Positions 1-8,688 are shown, counted from the first letter of the stretch. The stretch is DNA of 27,838 nt from an uncultured Bacteroides sp. (GCA_900542985.1 UQPQ01000038.1:1-27838); one strand, 5' to 3'. Numbers and translations are program-made. Notes: generated from the letters alone by a model not told the origin.

Positions 1-456
1 CTCATAAATCTACCCTTAATCGTGTATTGGATGATAGTTGCGGATTTTAGGGTATATTTCATGTCTGAAAAATGTAAGGTTAAAGATATAAATCAAATTA
101 TATACAAATATAAAATTAATTTTTGTATATAGCTTGATGGAAAGAATTTAGTATTGATAAATGGATATAGAATAAGTGAAATGATGTTTTTAGCAGTATT
201 GATTACTATGAGTTTGGGGTAAATTGAGTATGGGCATAAAAAAAGGAGTACCGCTGTACTCCAACCTTTTGTTAACCTTAAATCTAATACTATGAAAAAC
301 ACATTGCAAATGTATAGCTTTTTATTGAATCGGCAAACTTAACTAATAGAAAAAGCTGCTGTATAACATGATTTAACAATATTGTTCTTATATATTAAAT
401 TTATTGACAATATGGCTATACTGTTTCAGGAAAGAGTAAAGATTTTCTCAATAAAA
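1..456. other. AT-rich non-coding region with hairpin and leader-like segment
   Basis: No convincing gene is seen here. A hairpin with a 7-bp stem (GGAGTAC 245-251, GTACTCC 256-262, 4-nt loop) is preceded by an A-run and followed by a CAACCTTTT stretch, so it could be a terminator for whatever lies to the left or part of an mRNA leader. Downstream, an ATG at 292 opens a 16-codon frame ending at 342. The bases just before it (TTAAATCTAATACT) look like the leader seen before many Bacteroides surface-protein genes, but no long frame follows. A perfect 12-bp palindrome, AACAATATTGTT, lies at 375-386. This may be the relic of a lost gene or an untranslated regulatory RNA. Confidence 0.4.
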
Positions 457-464
457 TATATTTG
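457..464 (+). promoter_or_regulatory. candidate -7 box (TATATTTG) for the hexosaminidase gene
   Basis: TATATTTG matches the Bacteroides -7 consensus TAnnTTTG and lies 71 nt before the ATG at 536. No TTTG is found at the -33 position, so this is a moderate candidate only. Confidence 0.4.
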
Positions 465-535
465 CTTATCAATTGTTTTTTGCAGATATAAACATTTTTA
501 CGTATTTTGCATAAAATATTAAGAACATCATTATC

Positions 536-2503
536 ATGAAACTGAAAAAGCATTTTTTACTTCCTTTGATGTGTGGCTCTCTTCTTTTCAATGTGAGCTG
601 TACAGAAAAGCCTGTGCCCGGTAGTGTGAATCTGATTCCTCAAGTACAATCTGTGGAGTTTCAGCGTGGATCTTTACCGTTGAATTCACTTCAGACTATT
701 TGTACATCGGAAGAGTGGAAAACTGTAGCCGAACAGTTTATGCAGGATTTTAAGAATCATGCCGGTTGTGTATTACAGTGGAGCGACAATTCGAAATCAT
801 CTGTTCGTATTGAAAAGTCGACGGAACTTTTGGGAGAAGCTTATGTGTTGAAGGTTACGGCAGATGCTGTAATCTTACAAGCTGGTACTGAACAAGGTGT
901 TGCACGTGCACTGACTACGCTTTATCAGTTGCTGTTGACTGCAGAAAACAATGAGTTACCAGCTTTGACCATTCAAGACCAGCCTCGTTTCAGTTATCGT
1001 GGTTTGATGCTCGATTGTAGCCGCCATTTCTGGACGGTGGATGAATTGAAAAAGACAATCAGCCAAATGGCTTTCTTTAAGTTGAATACTCTGCATTTGC
1101 ATCTGACCGATAATAATGCATGGCGTCTTGCTATGGATAAATATCCGGAGCTTACTGAAAAAGGAACCTTTTATGCCGATTATCCTGAACTGTCTGGTAA
1201 ATTCTATACGAAAGACGATTTAAAAGAGGTGGTTCGTTATGCTGCCTTATATGGTGTTGAGATTATGCCGGAAGTCGATTTACCCGGTCATAGCACCGCA
1301 TTGTTGGCTGCGATGCCTCAACTTTCCTGTAATGGGGGTTCATTTGAGGCCTATCCTGAAGAGATGCCGGTGAACGAACGTAAGCGGGGAAATGAAAATA
1401 TGATTTGTGTAGGAAATCCGGCTTCTTATGCGTTTGCCGAAGAGGTAGTCAATACCTTAATCGAGATATTCCCATCAAAATATATTCACCTGGGAGGTGA
1501 TGAAGTGCCTACTCACGTGTGGGAAAAATGCCCGAAGTGTATGGCGCTATACAAAAAAGAAGGAATGAAGCAACCCGGTGAACTGCAAGACTATTTTACT
1601 CGCAAGATGAGTGAATTGGTTCGTTCTAAAGGTAAGATTATGGTAGGATGGGATGAAATCAACGAACGTCATGCTGCTACGTCCGATGATGTACTTACCG
1701 TTTGGAGAGATACTGGAGAGAAACAGCAGAAAGAAGCGTTGGAACGCCATATCCCGGTCATTATGTGTCCGCAGCATGGTTGTTATCTGGACTGGGGATA
1801 TGCCGGAAACTCTGTACGTAAGTCGTATGAGTGGGATCCTGTACTTCCGGGTGTAACCAAGGAACAGGAAGCTCTGATTAAAGGAGGACAAGGTGCATTG
1901 TGGACCGAACGTGTTGCTACACAGTCTCGTGTAGAATGGATGTTGTATCCACGATTGTCTGCATTGGCCGAAGTGTTGTGGAGTCCGAAAGAGCAGCGAA
2001 ACTGGGACAGTTTCTATCAGCGTATTACATCCTACTATCCGGTAATGGAAAAACTGGGTATCAACTTTTATGAAGACGATGCTCTGAATGAAAAAGAGTT
2101 TGTACCTACAGAAGAAAAACCGGCACTGATTCGTGCAGCACATATTGATACTAATATTCCTGTCAATATGCCTTATCATCCGGAATATGCCTTCGATGGA
2201 AGAAACAATTCTTTCTTCTGGGGAGGAAGTACAGTAGGTAAAGAACATTATTTTACAGTGTTGCTGACAGAGGCTACTCCTGTCAAAGAGATTGAGGTTA
2301 TTACAGGTGATTCGAAAGATTATATTACAAAGGCTGATTTGATGACCAGTACAGACGGAACAAATTTTGTAACAGTCGGTACATTCGATGAATACGGACA
2401 GGCCAAAGTACAACTGAATGGTGAACCTGTCAAAGCCGTGAAGATTCAGGTCACCGGACAACATACTTGTTGGCCTATTATTAAGGAAATCATCCTGAAA
2501 TAA
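536..2503 (+). CDS. beta-N-acetylhexosaminidase, GH20, lipoprotein
   Basis: This 655-residue enzyme should remove terminal beta-linked GlcNAc/GalNAc from glycans, acting at the envelope. The N-terminus is a lipoprotein signal peptide ending in the lipobox region NVSC (Cys at about 22). Residues ~30-150 fit the GH20 N-terminal beta/alpha domain, followed by the TIM barrel. The catalytic pair is visible in HLGGDEVP (D322, E323), the Asp/Glu used in substrate-assisted catalysis by GH20. Other barrel motifs are HLHLTDNNAWR (~183) and MPEVDLPGH. The last ~110 residues look like a galactose-binding/F5-8 type C module (YAFDGRNNSFFWGG), common in Bacteroides hexosaminidases. It stands alone, with its own terminator and no SusC/SusD neighbour. 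Natural substrates such as mucin or host N-glycans are inferred from the family only. Confidence 0.93.
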   Translation: MKLKKHFLLPLMCGSLLFNVSCTEKPVPGSVNLIPQVQSVEFQRGSLPLNSLQTICTSEEWKTVAEQFMQDFKNHAGCVLQWSDNSKSSVRIEKSTELLGEAYVLKVTADAVILQAGTEQGVARALTTLYQLLLTAENNELPALTIQDQPRFSYRGLMLDCSRHFWTVDELKKTISQMAFFKLNTLHLHLTDNNAWRLAMDKYPELTEKGTFYADYPELSGKFYTKDDLKEVVRYAALYGVEIMPEVDLPGHSTALLAAMPQLSCNGGSFEAYPEEMPVNERKRGNENMICVGNPASYAFAEEVVNTLIEIFPSKYIHLGGDEVPTHVWEKCPKCMALYKKEGMKQPGELQDYFTRKMSELVRSKGKIMVGWDEINERHAATSDDVLTVWRDTGEKQQKEALERHIPVIMCPQHGCYLDWGYAGNSVRKSYEWDPVLPGVTKEQEALIKGGQGALWTERVATQSRVEWMLYPRLSALAEVLWSPKEQRNWDSFYQRITSYYPVMEKLGINFYEDDALNEKEFVPTEEKPALIRAAHIDTNIPVNMPYHPEYAFDGRNNSFFWGGSTVGKEHYFTVLLTEATPVKEIEVITGDSKDYITKADLMTSTDGTNFVTVGTFDEYGQAKVQLNGEPVKAVKIQVTGQHTCWPIIKEIILK

Positions 2504-2523
2504 GCATTTAATTGATAAATTGG

Positions 2524-2587
2524 AAAGCAGTGTTCTATTGTTGAATTGCCTGTTCGGAGGTATATTGACAATGAGGAACACTGCTTT
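2524..2587 (+). terminator. long-loop intrinsic terminator after the hexosaminidase
   Basis: A perfect 12-bp inverted repeat (AAAGCAGTGTTC 2524-2535 and GAACACTGCTTT 2576-2587) encloses a 40-nt loop and runs into a T-stretch. It lies 20 nt after the GH20 stop codon. Confidence 0.7.
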
Positions 2588-2748
2588 TTACTTATCCGAA
2601 ATATTGCAGATAAACTCATGGGATATGATGAAAAAAGCAGATTTCAAATCAATTCGCAAGACAGTTATGCATACATCCGTCAGTGGTGTGAAAAAAAACG
2701 GTAGAATGTTGTTCTGTAAATAACAGAAACCGAAAACTCTGTTTTCCT

Positions 2749-2780
2749 TTTGACATTACACACTGCTTTTTGTACCTTTG
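2749..2780 (+). promoter_or_regulatory. strong Bacteroides promoter (TTTG-N20-TACCTTTG)
   Basis: The -33 box TTTG (2749-2752) and -7 box TACCTTTG (2773-2780) are separated by 20 nt, matching the consensus for the primary sigma factor of Bacteroides. Transcription should start near 2787, giving a leader of about 17 nt before the ATG at 2804 and driving the two-gene operon 2804-5097. Confidence 0.8.
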
Positions 2781-2803
2781 CAACAGGAAAAGAACTGTAG
2801 ATT

Positions 2804-3889
2804 ATGGCATTTGAAGCAACAAAAAGAGAGTGGGGCGAACTGTATGCATTTTTTCGCCTGCTCGCAGATGGATATGTATATGCCGGAACTCCGGAAGGAA
2901 AACGGAATGAATCGCTCCGTATACCGGTAGCAATGGTACAGCGTGAAGAACACGATGGCACACGCCGTTATATTGTGGAGAAGGATACGATTCATATTGT
3001 AGGAGAGAATATGGATAAGCGTATTCCACGTGAAGATTTTGATACGGTAGCTGCATTGGTGCTGGACAGCGTACGTCAAAGCAGAGAAGATGAAGTGACT
3101 TCTGCCGATGGGGTAGAAGAGTTTTTGGATGAGATTGCTTTGTTCGACCTGGAAGCAAAGACAGACGATCGTACTGACTTTAGTGTGGCCTTTTATAGTA
3201 CGGAGGCTCCTCTTACCGGATTCTGTGTTCGTTCACGTCTGGGAATGATGATTCCTCTGCTGGATGGCGGACGTTCGGCTAATTTCAAATTCGAACAGAC
3301 AGGTGTAAAGTTTGCCGTACCTACTGTAAATAAAATCAATGCAGAAGGCGAGGAAGATGATGTTATCAGCCGTATGCTGATGATTGAACGTTTGGGAGGA
3401 AATCTGAAGTACAATGATGTAGCCGACAAGATTTTCAGAAGCAATCTTTCGATGATTGATCTTCATATGGGACGCCTGTTGGCTGAGATGACCCGACTCA
3501 TGTGGCTCGACGGTATCACAAAGGTATCGGAGCTGACTGAAGAAGTGAAAAAACTGAATCCGCTGAAGATTAAGGATGAACTCATCAATAAGCACGGATT
3601 TTATGAATATAAGGTGAAAGAATTGCTGCTGGCACTGGCTGCCGGCATGCGTCCTGCCAAGTTGTATAACGGAACAGATTCTGCCATTGCAGGTTTTCTG
3701 CTGGTGACAGGAGATGGACAGGTGATTTGCTACCAGCGTGCTTTCCGTCAGACTTTTGCCGACTTCCTGTTCTACAATACACGCCTGGAAAAAGGTTCTA
3801 CAGAAAAAGACAAATATGGCTATCTGGAACGTGAAAACGGGGTGTATTATTTTAAACTGAATTTGAAAATAGGATTATTGAAACGATGA
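2804..3889 (+). CDS. HpaII-type restriction endonuclease homologue, orphan
   Basis: This 361-residue soluble protein resembles the HpaII restriction endonuclease family (CCGG cutters, about 360 residues) over its whole length. The N-terminus has the family opening KREWGELYAFFRLLADGYVY (7-26). The centre, TDF (124-126) then GFCVRSRLG (139-147), corresponds to the family pattern DI...GFSIKSxLG. The segment PLLDGGRSANFKFE (151-164) matches the TLLNASKATNF region. The C-terminal FADFLFYNTRLEKGSTEKDKYG and FKLNLKI fit the family's final block. Where the family has the catalytic Lys (SIKS), this protein has Arg143 (CVRS), so cleavage activity may be altered or lost. No DNA methyltransferase lies nearby. 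Its stop overlaps the start of the pump gene by 4 bases (ATGA), so the two are translationally coupled. Family membership is from memory of conserved motifs; the cellular role is unknown. Confidence 0.75.
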   Translation: MAFEATKREWGELYAFFRLLADGYVYAGTPEGKRNESLRIPVAMVQREEHDGTRRYIVEKDTIHIVGENMDKRIPREDFDTVAALVLDSVRQSREDEVTSADGVEEFLDEIALFDLEAKTDDRTDFSVAFYSTEAPLTGFCVRSRLGMMIPLLDGGRSANFKFEQTGVKFAVPTVNKINAEGEEDDVISRMLMIERLGGNLKYNDVADKIFRSNLSMIDLHMGRLLAEMTRLMWLDGITKVSELTEEVKKLNPLKIKDELINKHGFYEYKVKELLLALAAGMRPAKLYNGTDSAIAGFLLVTGDGQVICYQRAFRQTFADFLFYNTRLEKGSTEKDKYGYLERENGVYYFKLNLKIGLLKR

Positions 3890-5097
3890 GTTGTGAATCA
3901 ACAATCAATAAGAATACCGGGAGCATTGCTTTCGGTATTTTATTTGCACTTAGTTTGTCGCATTGCACAAACGATATGTTGCAGTCAGTCATCATGGCGG
4001 TTTATCCGCTGATAAAGGATGAACTGGTATTAAATTTTACACAGGTAGGTTTGATTACCCTGGTTTATCAAATAGCTGCTTCTGTATTTCAGCCAGTTGT
4101 AGGTTTGATTACAGACCGCCATCAGAAAGTGTGGTCTCTTCCAGCTGGTATGACTTTTACTTTTATCGGCTTGCTGTTGCTGGCATGGGTGCATCATTTC
4201 TGGATGGTTCTGCTGGCGGTAGGGTTGATAGGAATCGGTTCTTCCATTTTTCATCCTGAAGCATCGCGGCTTACTTATCTGGCTTCAGGGGGTAAACGGG
4301 GACTTGCTCAGTCTTTGTTTCAGGTAGGAGGCAATCTGGGTGGTTCATTTGGTCCGTTGCTGGCAGCTTTGGTTATTGCTCCTTATGGCAGACAGAATGT
4401 GGTCTTTATTGCTTTGCTGGCTTTGGTAGGAATGGCTATTATGTGGCCTATCTGTCGTTGGTACCGTTCGAAACTGAAAGAATGGGATGAACGGCGGAAA
4501 CAGAATCGGGGAGTACATCATGAGATGCCTTATTCATTGAAGAAGACCATCTTTGCCATTGCAATTATTATTGTGCTGATATTTTCCAAGTATATCTATA
4601 TGGCCAGTTTGAGCAGTTATTATACTTTTTATCTGATTCATAAATTTGGTGTATCGGTACAGGATTCCCAACTTTATCTGTTTATCTTCCTCTTTGCAAC
4701 AGCTGCCGGTACATTGGTAGGTGGTCCGCTGGGTGATAAGATTGGTCGTAAATACGTGATTTGGGGGTCTATTTTGGGAGTGGCTCCTTTCAGTATGCTG
4801 ATGCCGTATGTAGGACTTCCGGTTACAGTGGTTCTTAGTTTTCTTATTGGTTTTATTCTGTCTTCTGCCTTTCCTGCCATATTGGTCTATGCACAGGAAC
4901 TGCTTCCATATAAGCTGGGACTTATTTCGGGTATTTTCTTCGGCTTTGCCTTTGGAGTGGCAGGTATTGCATCGGCTGTGTTAGGCAACTTTGCCGATGT
5001 GTATGGTATAGAATACGTGTATAAGGTAGTAGCCTTTACGCCGCTATTGGGATTCGTTGCTTGCTTCTTGCCTAATTTGAAGAAACATGCAGAGTAA
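3886..5097 (+). CDS. MFS efflux transporter, fosmidomycin-resistance (Fsr) family
   Basis: This inner-membrane major facilitator has 403 residues and about 12 hydrophobic segments. Residues 118-127 (GSSIFHPEAS), the following LASGGKRGLAQSLFQVGGN, and GPLLAALVIAPYG are close to the signature stretch of E. coli Fsr. The second half repeats the MFS loop (GGPLGDKIGRKY). Fsr proteins export fosmidomycin and probably other small compounds by proton antiport; the native substrate here is unknown. Translation starts inside the stop codon of the HpaII-like gene (ATGA overlap, 3886-3889), and the shared strong promoter at 2749-2780 indicates co-expression. No clear intrinsic terminator is visible in the 130 nt after it. 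Confidence 0.88.
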   Translation: MSCESTINKNTGSIAFGILFALSLSHCTNDMLQSVIMAVYPLIKDELVLNFTQVGLITLVYQIAASVFQPVVGLITDRHQKVWSLPAGMTFTFIGLLLLAWVHHFWMVLLAVGLIGIGSSIFHPEASRLTYLASGGKRGLAQSLFQVGGNLGGSFGPLLAALVIAPYGRQNVVFIALLALVGMAIMWPICRWYRSKLKEWDERRKQNRGVHHEMPYSLKKTIFAIAIIIVLIFSKYIYMASLSSYYTFYLIHKFGVSVQDSQLYLFIFLFATAAGTLVGGPLGDKIGRKYVIWGSILGVAPFSMLMPYVGLPVTVVLSFLIGFILSSAFPAILVYAQELLPYKLGLISGIFFGFAFGVAGIASAVLGNFADVYGIEYVYKVVAFTPLLGFVACFLPNLKKHAE

Positions 5098-5192
5098 TAT
5101 CTGCATAATAAAAAAATGGATGGAATGTTTATACTTAATTGAAAGAATTTGACAAAAGAGAGGTATGTTGTACAAGACTTGTAAAAAAACAA

Positions 5193-5200
5193 TATATTTG
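5193..5200 (+). promoter_or_regulatory. -7 box (TATATTTG) for the zinc-finger protein gene
   Basis: TATATTTG lies 30 nt before the ATG at 5231. A partial -33 (GTTG, 5167-5170) sits 22 nt upstream. This suggests independent transcription from the upstream operon. Confidence 0.5.
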
Positions 5201-5230
5201 TGCATTATAAAAATAAATAGATAAAACGTT

Positions 5231-5947
5231 ATGAAAACATTATTTTCATTCCTTTTTTTATTGTGTCTTTTAACCTTTGGAACACAGTATGTGTATGCCC
5301 AAGGAGGTGGATCGACAGCCTTTCCTAATGGACGGAATTTTTACTATCAGAAGGGTAATACAGTTGATTTGCTTCATATAGATTTTTATATTGATGAGGC
5401 TGATGGTGATAGACTTTGTCATGTTATGCAGAATGGTATACTGACGTTCTATGAAATGACGGGAGTATCTACAGACGGGTTGGAATTTCGCAGTGTAAAA
5501 TTTCAGCCTGAAGTTAAGATGGTGACACAATTGTGGGGTACCTTTCCACAGATGACAGGGCGAATAATCAATGTTGATACTGGTGGTAGGATGACGGTTG
5601 TACCGGGATATAGTTATGTGACTATTAATGGTAAAACTTATAATAAAGCCATCAGTAAGGAAGAGTATAATCGTATATTCGATCAGGTATATGGTAATAA
5701 TTCACCTACTTATATACCTGACACGGGTGGAAATAACTCTGGCTCCAATTCAAATGGTGGCTATCAAGAGTTACCTTCTAAACATACATCTACAGTATGT
5801 CCGGAATGTCATGGAAGCGCGTTCTGCCAAAAATGTAAAAATAGTGGTGTAGTGTATAATCCTAATGGAGGTGGTTATTATCAATGTCCGACTTGTAGAG
5901 GTTCTGGACGTTGTTATATGTGCCATGGAACAGGTCGAATTAATTAG
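5231..5947 (+). CDS. exported protein with C-terminal DnaJ-type zinc finger
   Basis: This is a 238-residue protein of unknown function. Residues 1-24 form a type I signal peptide (charged start, hydrophobic core, VYA-Q cleavage site), so it is exported to the periplasm or beyond. Residues ~30-160 show no family I recognise. A Gly/Asn/Ser-rich linker (~164-178) leads to four CxxCxG-like units with cysteines at 190/193, 199/202, 219/222 and 228/231. This is the spacing of the DnaJ central zinc finger, which binds two Zn ions and unfolded polypeptide. There is no J domain, so it is not a DnaJ co-chaperone. It is transcribed alone, convergent with the amylase gene and sharing a terminator with it. 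A role in envelope protein folding or metal binding is conjecture. Confidence 0.8.
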   Translation: MKTLFSFLFLLCLLTFGTQYVYAQGGGSTAFPNGRNFYYQKGNTVDLLHIDFYIDEADGDRLCHVMQNGILTFYEMTGVSTDGLEFRSVKFQPEVKMVTQLWGTFPQMTGRIINVDTGGRMTVVPGYSYVTINGKTYNKAISKEEYNRIFDQVYGNNSPTYIPDTGGNNSGSNSNGGYQELPSKHTSTVCPECHGSAFCQKCKNSGVVYNPNGGGYYQCPTCRGSGRCYMCHGTGRIN

Positions 5948-5992
5948 TATTTTTTATATGTAAATGAAAAGTTGTAAGTGATAAAAGAAAGG

Positions 5993-6025
5993 AAAAGCCT
6001 GTAGTATTTTGTACTGCAGGCTTTT
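5993..6025. terminator. bidirectional terminator between convergent genes
   Basis: The arms AAAAGCCTGTAGTA (5993-6006) and TACTGCAGGCTTTT (6012-6025) form a 14-bp stem with one T-G wobble and a 5-nt loop. A T-run follows on the plus strand, and the A-run at the left becomes a T-run on the minus strand. It can therefore end both the zinc-finger gene and the amylase gene. Confidence 0.8.
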
Positions 6026-6067
6026 TTGATAAAGTTTTTCTAAAAGAATCAGAGATTCTGCGAATGC

Positions 6068-7762
6068 TTATTTGCCGATTTTTATTTTCAGAATTTTGCC
6101 ACTATATGCAGGCAGTGTAATGCCAACTGGTTTACTTGCTGTAAACGAAATGGTTTCCTTCTGGCTGTCGAGCAAATTGGTAGCAGTAATGCTTTCGTAT
6201 TCCGGCATGTTCAGATACTCGAATGCGTGTGCCGGAAGATTGATGGAAACCTGTGCCGGAGTTTCGTCGAAGTTGACTGCAATGAGCAATACCTCATTCT
6301 CCTGTTTACGGAGAAAAGCATACTGTCTGTGCTCGTTCATCTGCCATCCTCCCTGATTTACGTACATCAAATCGAAGAAAGCACCTTCGCGAAGTGCTGC
6401 TTCCTGATTACAGAGGTTAAGCAGGCGGCTATAGAACTTGCGCAGTTCTTTCTCTTTTGGACTAAGCAGATGGGTATTGTAGCGTCCGTTGTTGCTCCAG
6501 CGGTACAAACTGTTTACACTCCAATAGTCGAAGATGGTAGTTCGTCCGTCTCTTCCGCTAAATCCTTCCTCGTCCATACCCGGTTCTCCCAGTTCTTGTC
6601 CGAAATAGATCATCATCGGATTCGTATTCATGCAAGCCGATACGATAAGAGCCGGAAGCGCCTTGAACGGATTGCCGGCAAAGAAGTCGGAAGCAATACG
6701 CTGCTCGTCATGATTTTCAAGGAAGTTGAGCATGTGGTCTTGAATGTCGTTTACACTTTGCCAGCATGAAGTGATGGCAGTAGCAGAATTGTATCCACAG
6801 ATGACCCCCCTCAGTGTATCATACAATCCTACTTTATCATACAAGTAATCGAATTTCCCGTTGAACAGATAATTGCGGTATTCGTTCGGATTATAGACTT
6901 CGGCAATAAATATCAGGTTCGGATATTGGGCTTTTACTTCCGGAATTGCCCATCCCCAAAACTCGCACGGAACCATTTCTGCCATGTCGCAGCGGAAGCC
7001 GTCAATTCCTTTTCCTGCCCAGAACAGAAGAATATCTTTCATCTTATGCCAGGTGTCTGGAATGGGTGAAAAATGATTTCCTGTATTGTGAATGTAATCT
7101 GTTCCGTAGTTAAGCTTTACTGTTTCGTACCAGTCGTTCCGGTTAGGGTAGGCATCGAAACGGTTGTTTCCCGTAGCTTTGGCGGGTGATTCATAGTAAT
7201 CTCCCATACTTTCATTATGAAGGTCTATTTCTCCTTCCAGTTTTTGTCCGGGGATGTAATAGAAATTGTTGTCGGGAGAGAAAGCTATATTAGGATTATC
7301 GGTTTCTCCCAGATCTTTCACTTTTCTGGGTTTGGCAAGCGACTGGTATTGGCGGGATACATGATTCGGCACAAAATCGATAATGACTTTCAGACGGTTG
7401 GCATGTGTACGTTCAATCAGGGTTTCAAACTCCTTCATGCGTTGATTGACGTTTACAGCCAAATCGGGGTCTACGTCATAATAATCTCTGATGGCATAGG
7501 GAGAACCCGCTTTTCCTTTTACGATAGAAGGGTGATTGCGAGGGATACCGTAAGCTGTGTAGTCAGTTTGTGTAGCATGTGCAATGACGCCGGTATACCA
7601 TATATGTGTGGTTCCCAATTTTTTTATTTCCTGCAGGGCCTGATTAGTGAAGCCCGCCATCTTTCCGCAGCCGTTTTCTTGTAACGAGCCGTTATAAACG
7701 GAGGTTGGTTTGGAATTTCCGAACAGTCGGGTAAAAACTTGGTAAATAATAATCTTTTCCAT
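6068..7762 (-). CDS. GH13 alpha-amylase family protein, cytoplasmic
   Basis: This 564-residue glycoside hydrolase should act on alpha-1,4-glucans or maltodextrins. Conserved GH13 regions appear in order: DFVPNH (129-134), GFRCDMAE with the nucleophile D259, FIAEVYNP with the acid/base E288, and FLENHDEQR with D352. A C-terminal beta domain (~460-564) follows. There is no signal peptide (starts MEKIIIYQVFTRLFG), so it acts inside the cell, for instance on imported maltodextrin or stored glycogen. It lies 10 nt downstream of the patatin-like gene and is presumably co-transcribed with it. Several GH13 subfamilies are possible; the exact substrate cannot be read from the sequence. Confidence 0.92.
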   Translation of the reverse strand: MEKIIIYQVFTRLFGNSKPTSVYNGSLQENGCGKMAGFTNQALQEIKKLGTTHIWYTGVIAHATQTDYTAYGIPRNHPSIVKGKAGSPYAIRDYYDVDPDLAVNVNQRMKEFETLIERTHANRLKVIIDFVPNHVSRQYQSLAKPRKVKDLGETDNPNIAFSPDNNFYYIPGQKLEGEIDLHNESMGDYYESPAKATGNNRFDAYPNRNDWYETVKLNYGTDYIHNTGNHFSPIPDTWHKMKDILLFWAGKGIDGFRCDMAEMVPCEFWGWAIPEVKAQYPNLIFIAEVYNPNEYRNYLFNGKFDYLYDKVGLYDTLRGVICGYNSATAITSCWQSVNDIQDHMLNFLENHDEQRIASDFFAGNPFKALPALIVSACMNTNPMMIYFGQELGEPGMDEEGFSGRDGRTTIFDYWSVNSLYRWSNNGRYNTHLLSPKEKELRKFYSRLLNLCNQEAALREGAFFDLMYVNQGGWQMNEHRQYAFLRKQENEVLLIAVNFDETPAQVSINLPAHAFEYLNMPEYESITATNLLDSQKETISFTASKPVGITLPAYSGKILKIKIGK

Positions 7763-7772
7763 TTCTATATGT

Positions 7773-8537
7773 TTATTTTTTGTACTCTTTTAAAAAATCT
7801 AATGTGGCAAAATAACCGGCACTGAATATCTCTTCGGCTCTGTCTAATTCGTGATTGCCGTATTTTTCCAGTCCGTCGGGGGCTATTACCCAATCGGCCT
7901 GCTCCAGTTCTGTCAGACTGTTGGACTGGAACATAAAGTGATATGCCCGTAGTGCAATGTGGATGATATCGTTTTTGTACTCATCGGCCATTAGTTTGTA
8001 TACGTTTAAGGCAATCACTTCATCGCACAGGTCGCGTATGGGGCTGATAGGAATATTCATAAATACTCCGCCATCTACGTAATGTGTACCCTGAATGGGA
8101 ATAGGAGGAAATAAAACAGGAATGCAGCAGGAAGCTGCAATACGCTTGGTTATCTCTCCTTTGGTAAAATGTACACTTTTCCCATTATCGAAATCGGTTG
8201 CTGTAATAATGGTTGGAATAGACAAATCTTCTATCCGTTTGGCTTTTAAGTTGCTTTTCAGGAAATCAATAAAATAATCCATTTTCATCAGACTGTCTTT
8301 ACTGGGTCTGATTTTGGCCAGATCCGTAAAGGTGCGTTGCGAAAATAATTGGAGAATTTCAAAAGGCTGTTTACCGTCTGCTATAAAGGCGCTGACAATG
8401 GCTCCTGCACTGGTTCCGGAGAGTATGTCCGGGCGGATTTTGTTCTCGAATAAAGCTTGAAGTATTCCCAAGTGTGCAATCCCTTTGATAAATCCTCCGC
8501 TTAATGCAAATCCTGTCTGATATTTTTTACTTCCCAT
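7773..8537 (-). CDS. patatin-like phospholipase
   Basis: This 254-residue protein carries the Ser-Asp dyad of patatin hydrolases: GTSAG with nucleophile S43 and VDGG with D155. The glycine-rich oxyanion-hole region is SGGFIKGIAHLG (13-24), with SGG at its start where many members have GGG or GGA. There is no signal peptide, so it is likely a cytoplasmic or peripheral lipid acyl hydrolase of the RssA/YchK-like bacterial type. It is the first gene of a minus-strand pair with the GH13 amylase. No functional link between the two is obvious. The substrate lipid is unknown. Confidence 0.9.
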   Translation of the reverse strand: MGSKKYQTGFALSGGFIKGIAHLGILQALFENKIRPDILSGTSAGAIVSAFIADGKQPFEILQLFSQRTFTDLAKIRPSKDSLMKMDYFIDFLKSNLKAKRIEDLSIPTIITATDFDNGKSVHFTKGEITKRIAASCCIPVLFPPIPIQGTHYVDGGVFMNIPISPIRDLCDEVIALNVYKLMADEYKNDIIHIALRAYHFMFQSNSLTELEQADWVIAPDGLEKYGNHELDRAEEIFSAGYFATLDFLKEYKK

Positions 8538-8566
8538 AAAAATGAATAGTTGATTTGTGTCTGTAG

Positions 8567-8574
8567 CAAAGTTA
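8567..8574 (-). promoter_or_regulatory. -7 box (TAACTTTG on minus strand) for patatin-amylase operon
   Basis: The plus-strand CAAAGTTA reads TAACTTTG on the minus strand, 29 nt before the patatin ATG. The -33 element is weak (CTTG about 18 nt upstream). It forms a divergent promoter pair with the trmB promoter. Confidence 0.55.
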
Positions 8575-8655
8575 TTTCTTTCTTTTCTTTTTCAAGATAA
8601 TTTTTGAAGATTATTTTTGTTCTTCTTCATTTACGGTAAATCCGACTAAAAGCCG

Positions 8656-8663
8656 TACCTTTG
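8656..8663 (+). promoter_or_regulatory. -7 box (TACCTTTG) for trmB-mrp
   Basis: TACCTTTG matches TAnnTTTG and lies 25 nt before the trmB ATG. No good TTTG is seen at -33 (only TTTAC nearby). Confidence 0.6.
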
Positions 8664-8688
8664 TATGCAGAATGAATAAAGAAAACGA

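Noticed and set aside
536..2503. Polysaccharide utilisation locus around the hexosaminidase
   Set aside because: No SusC, SusD, hybrid two-component system or ECF sigma/anti-sigma gene is present nearby.
1547..2581. 344-codon open frame antisense to the GH20 gene
   Set aside because: It lies wholly opposite a well-supported enzyme, has no recognisable motif and a Cys/Phe/Ile-rich composition typical of reverse-frame readings of Bacteroides genes.
2804..5097. Complete restriction-modification system
   Set aside because: No methyltransferase motif (FxGxG, PCQ, DPPY/NPPY) occurs in the flanking genes; the partner is an MFS transporter.
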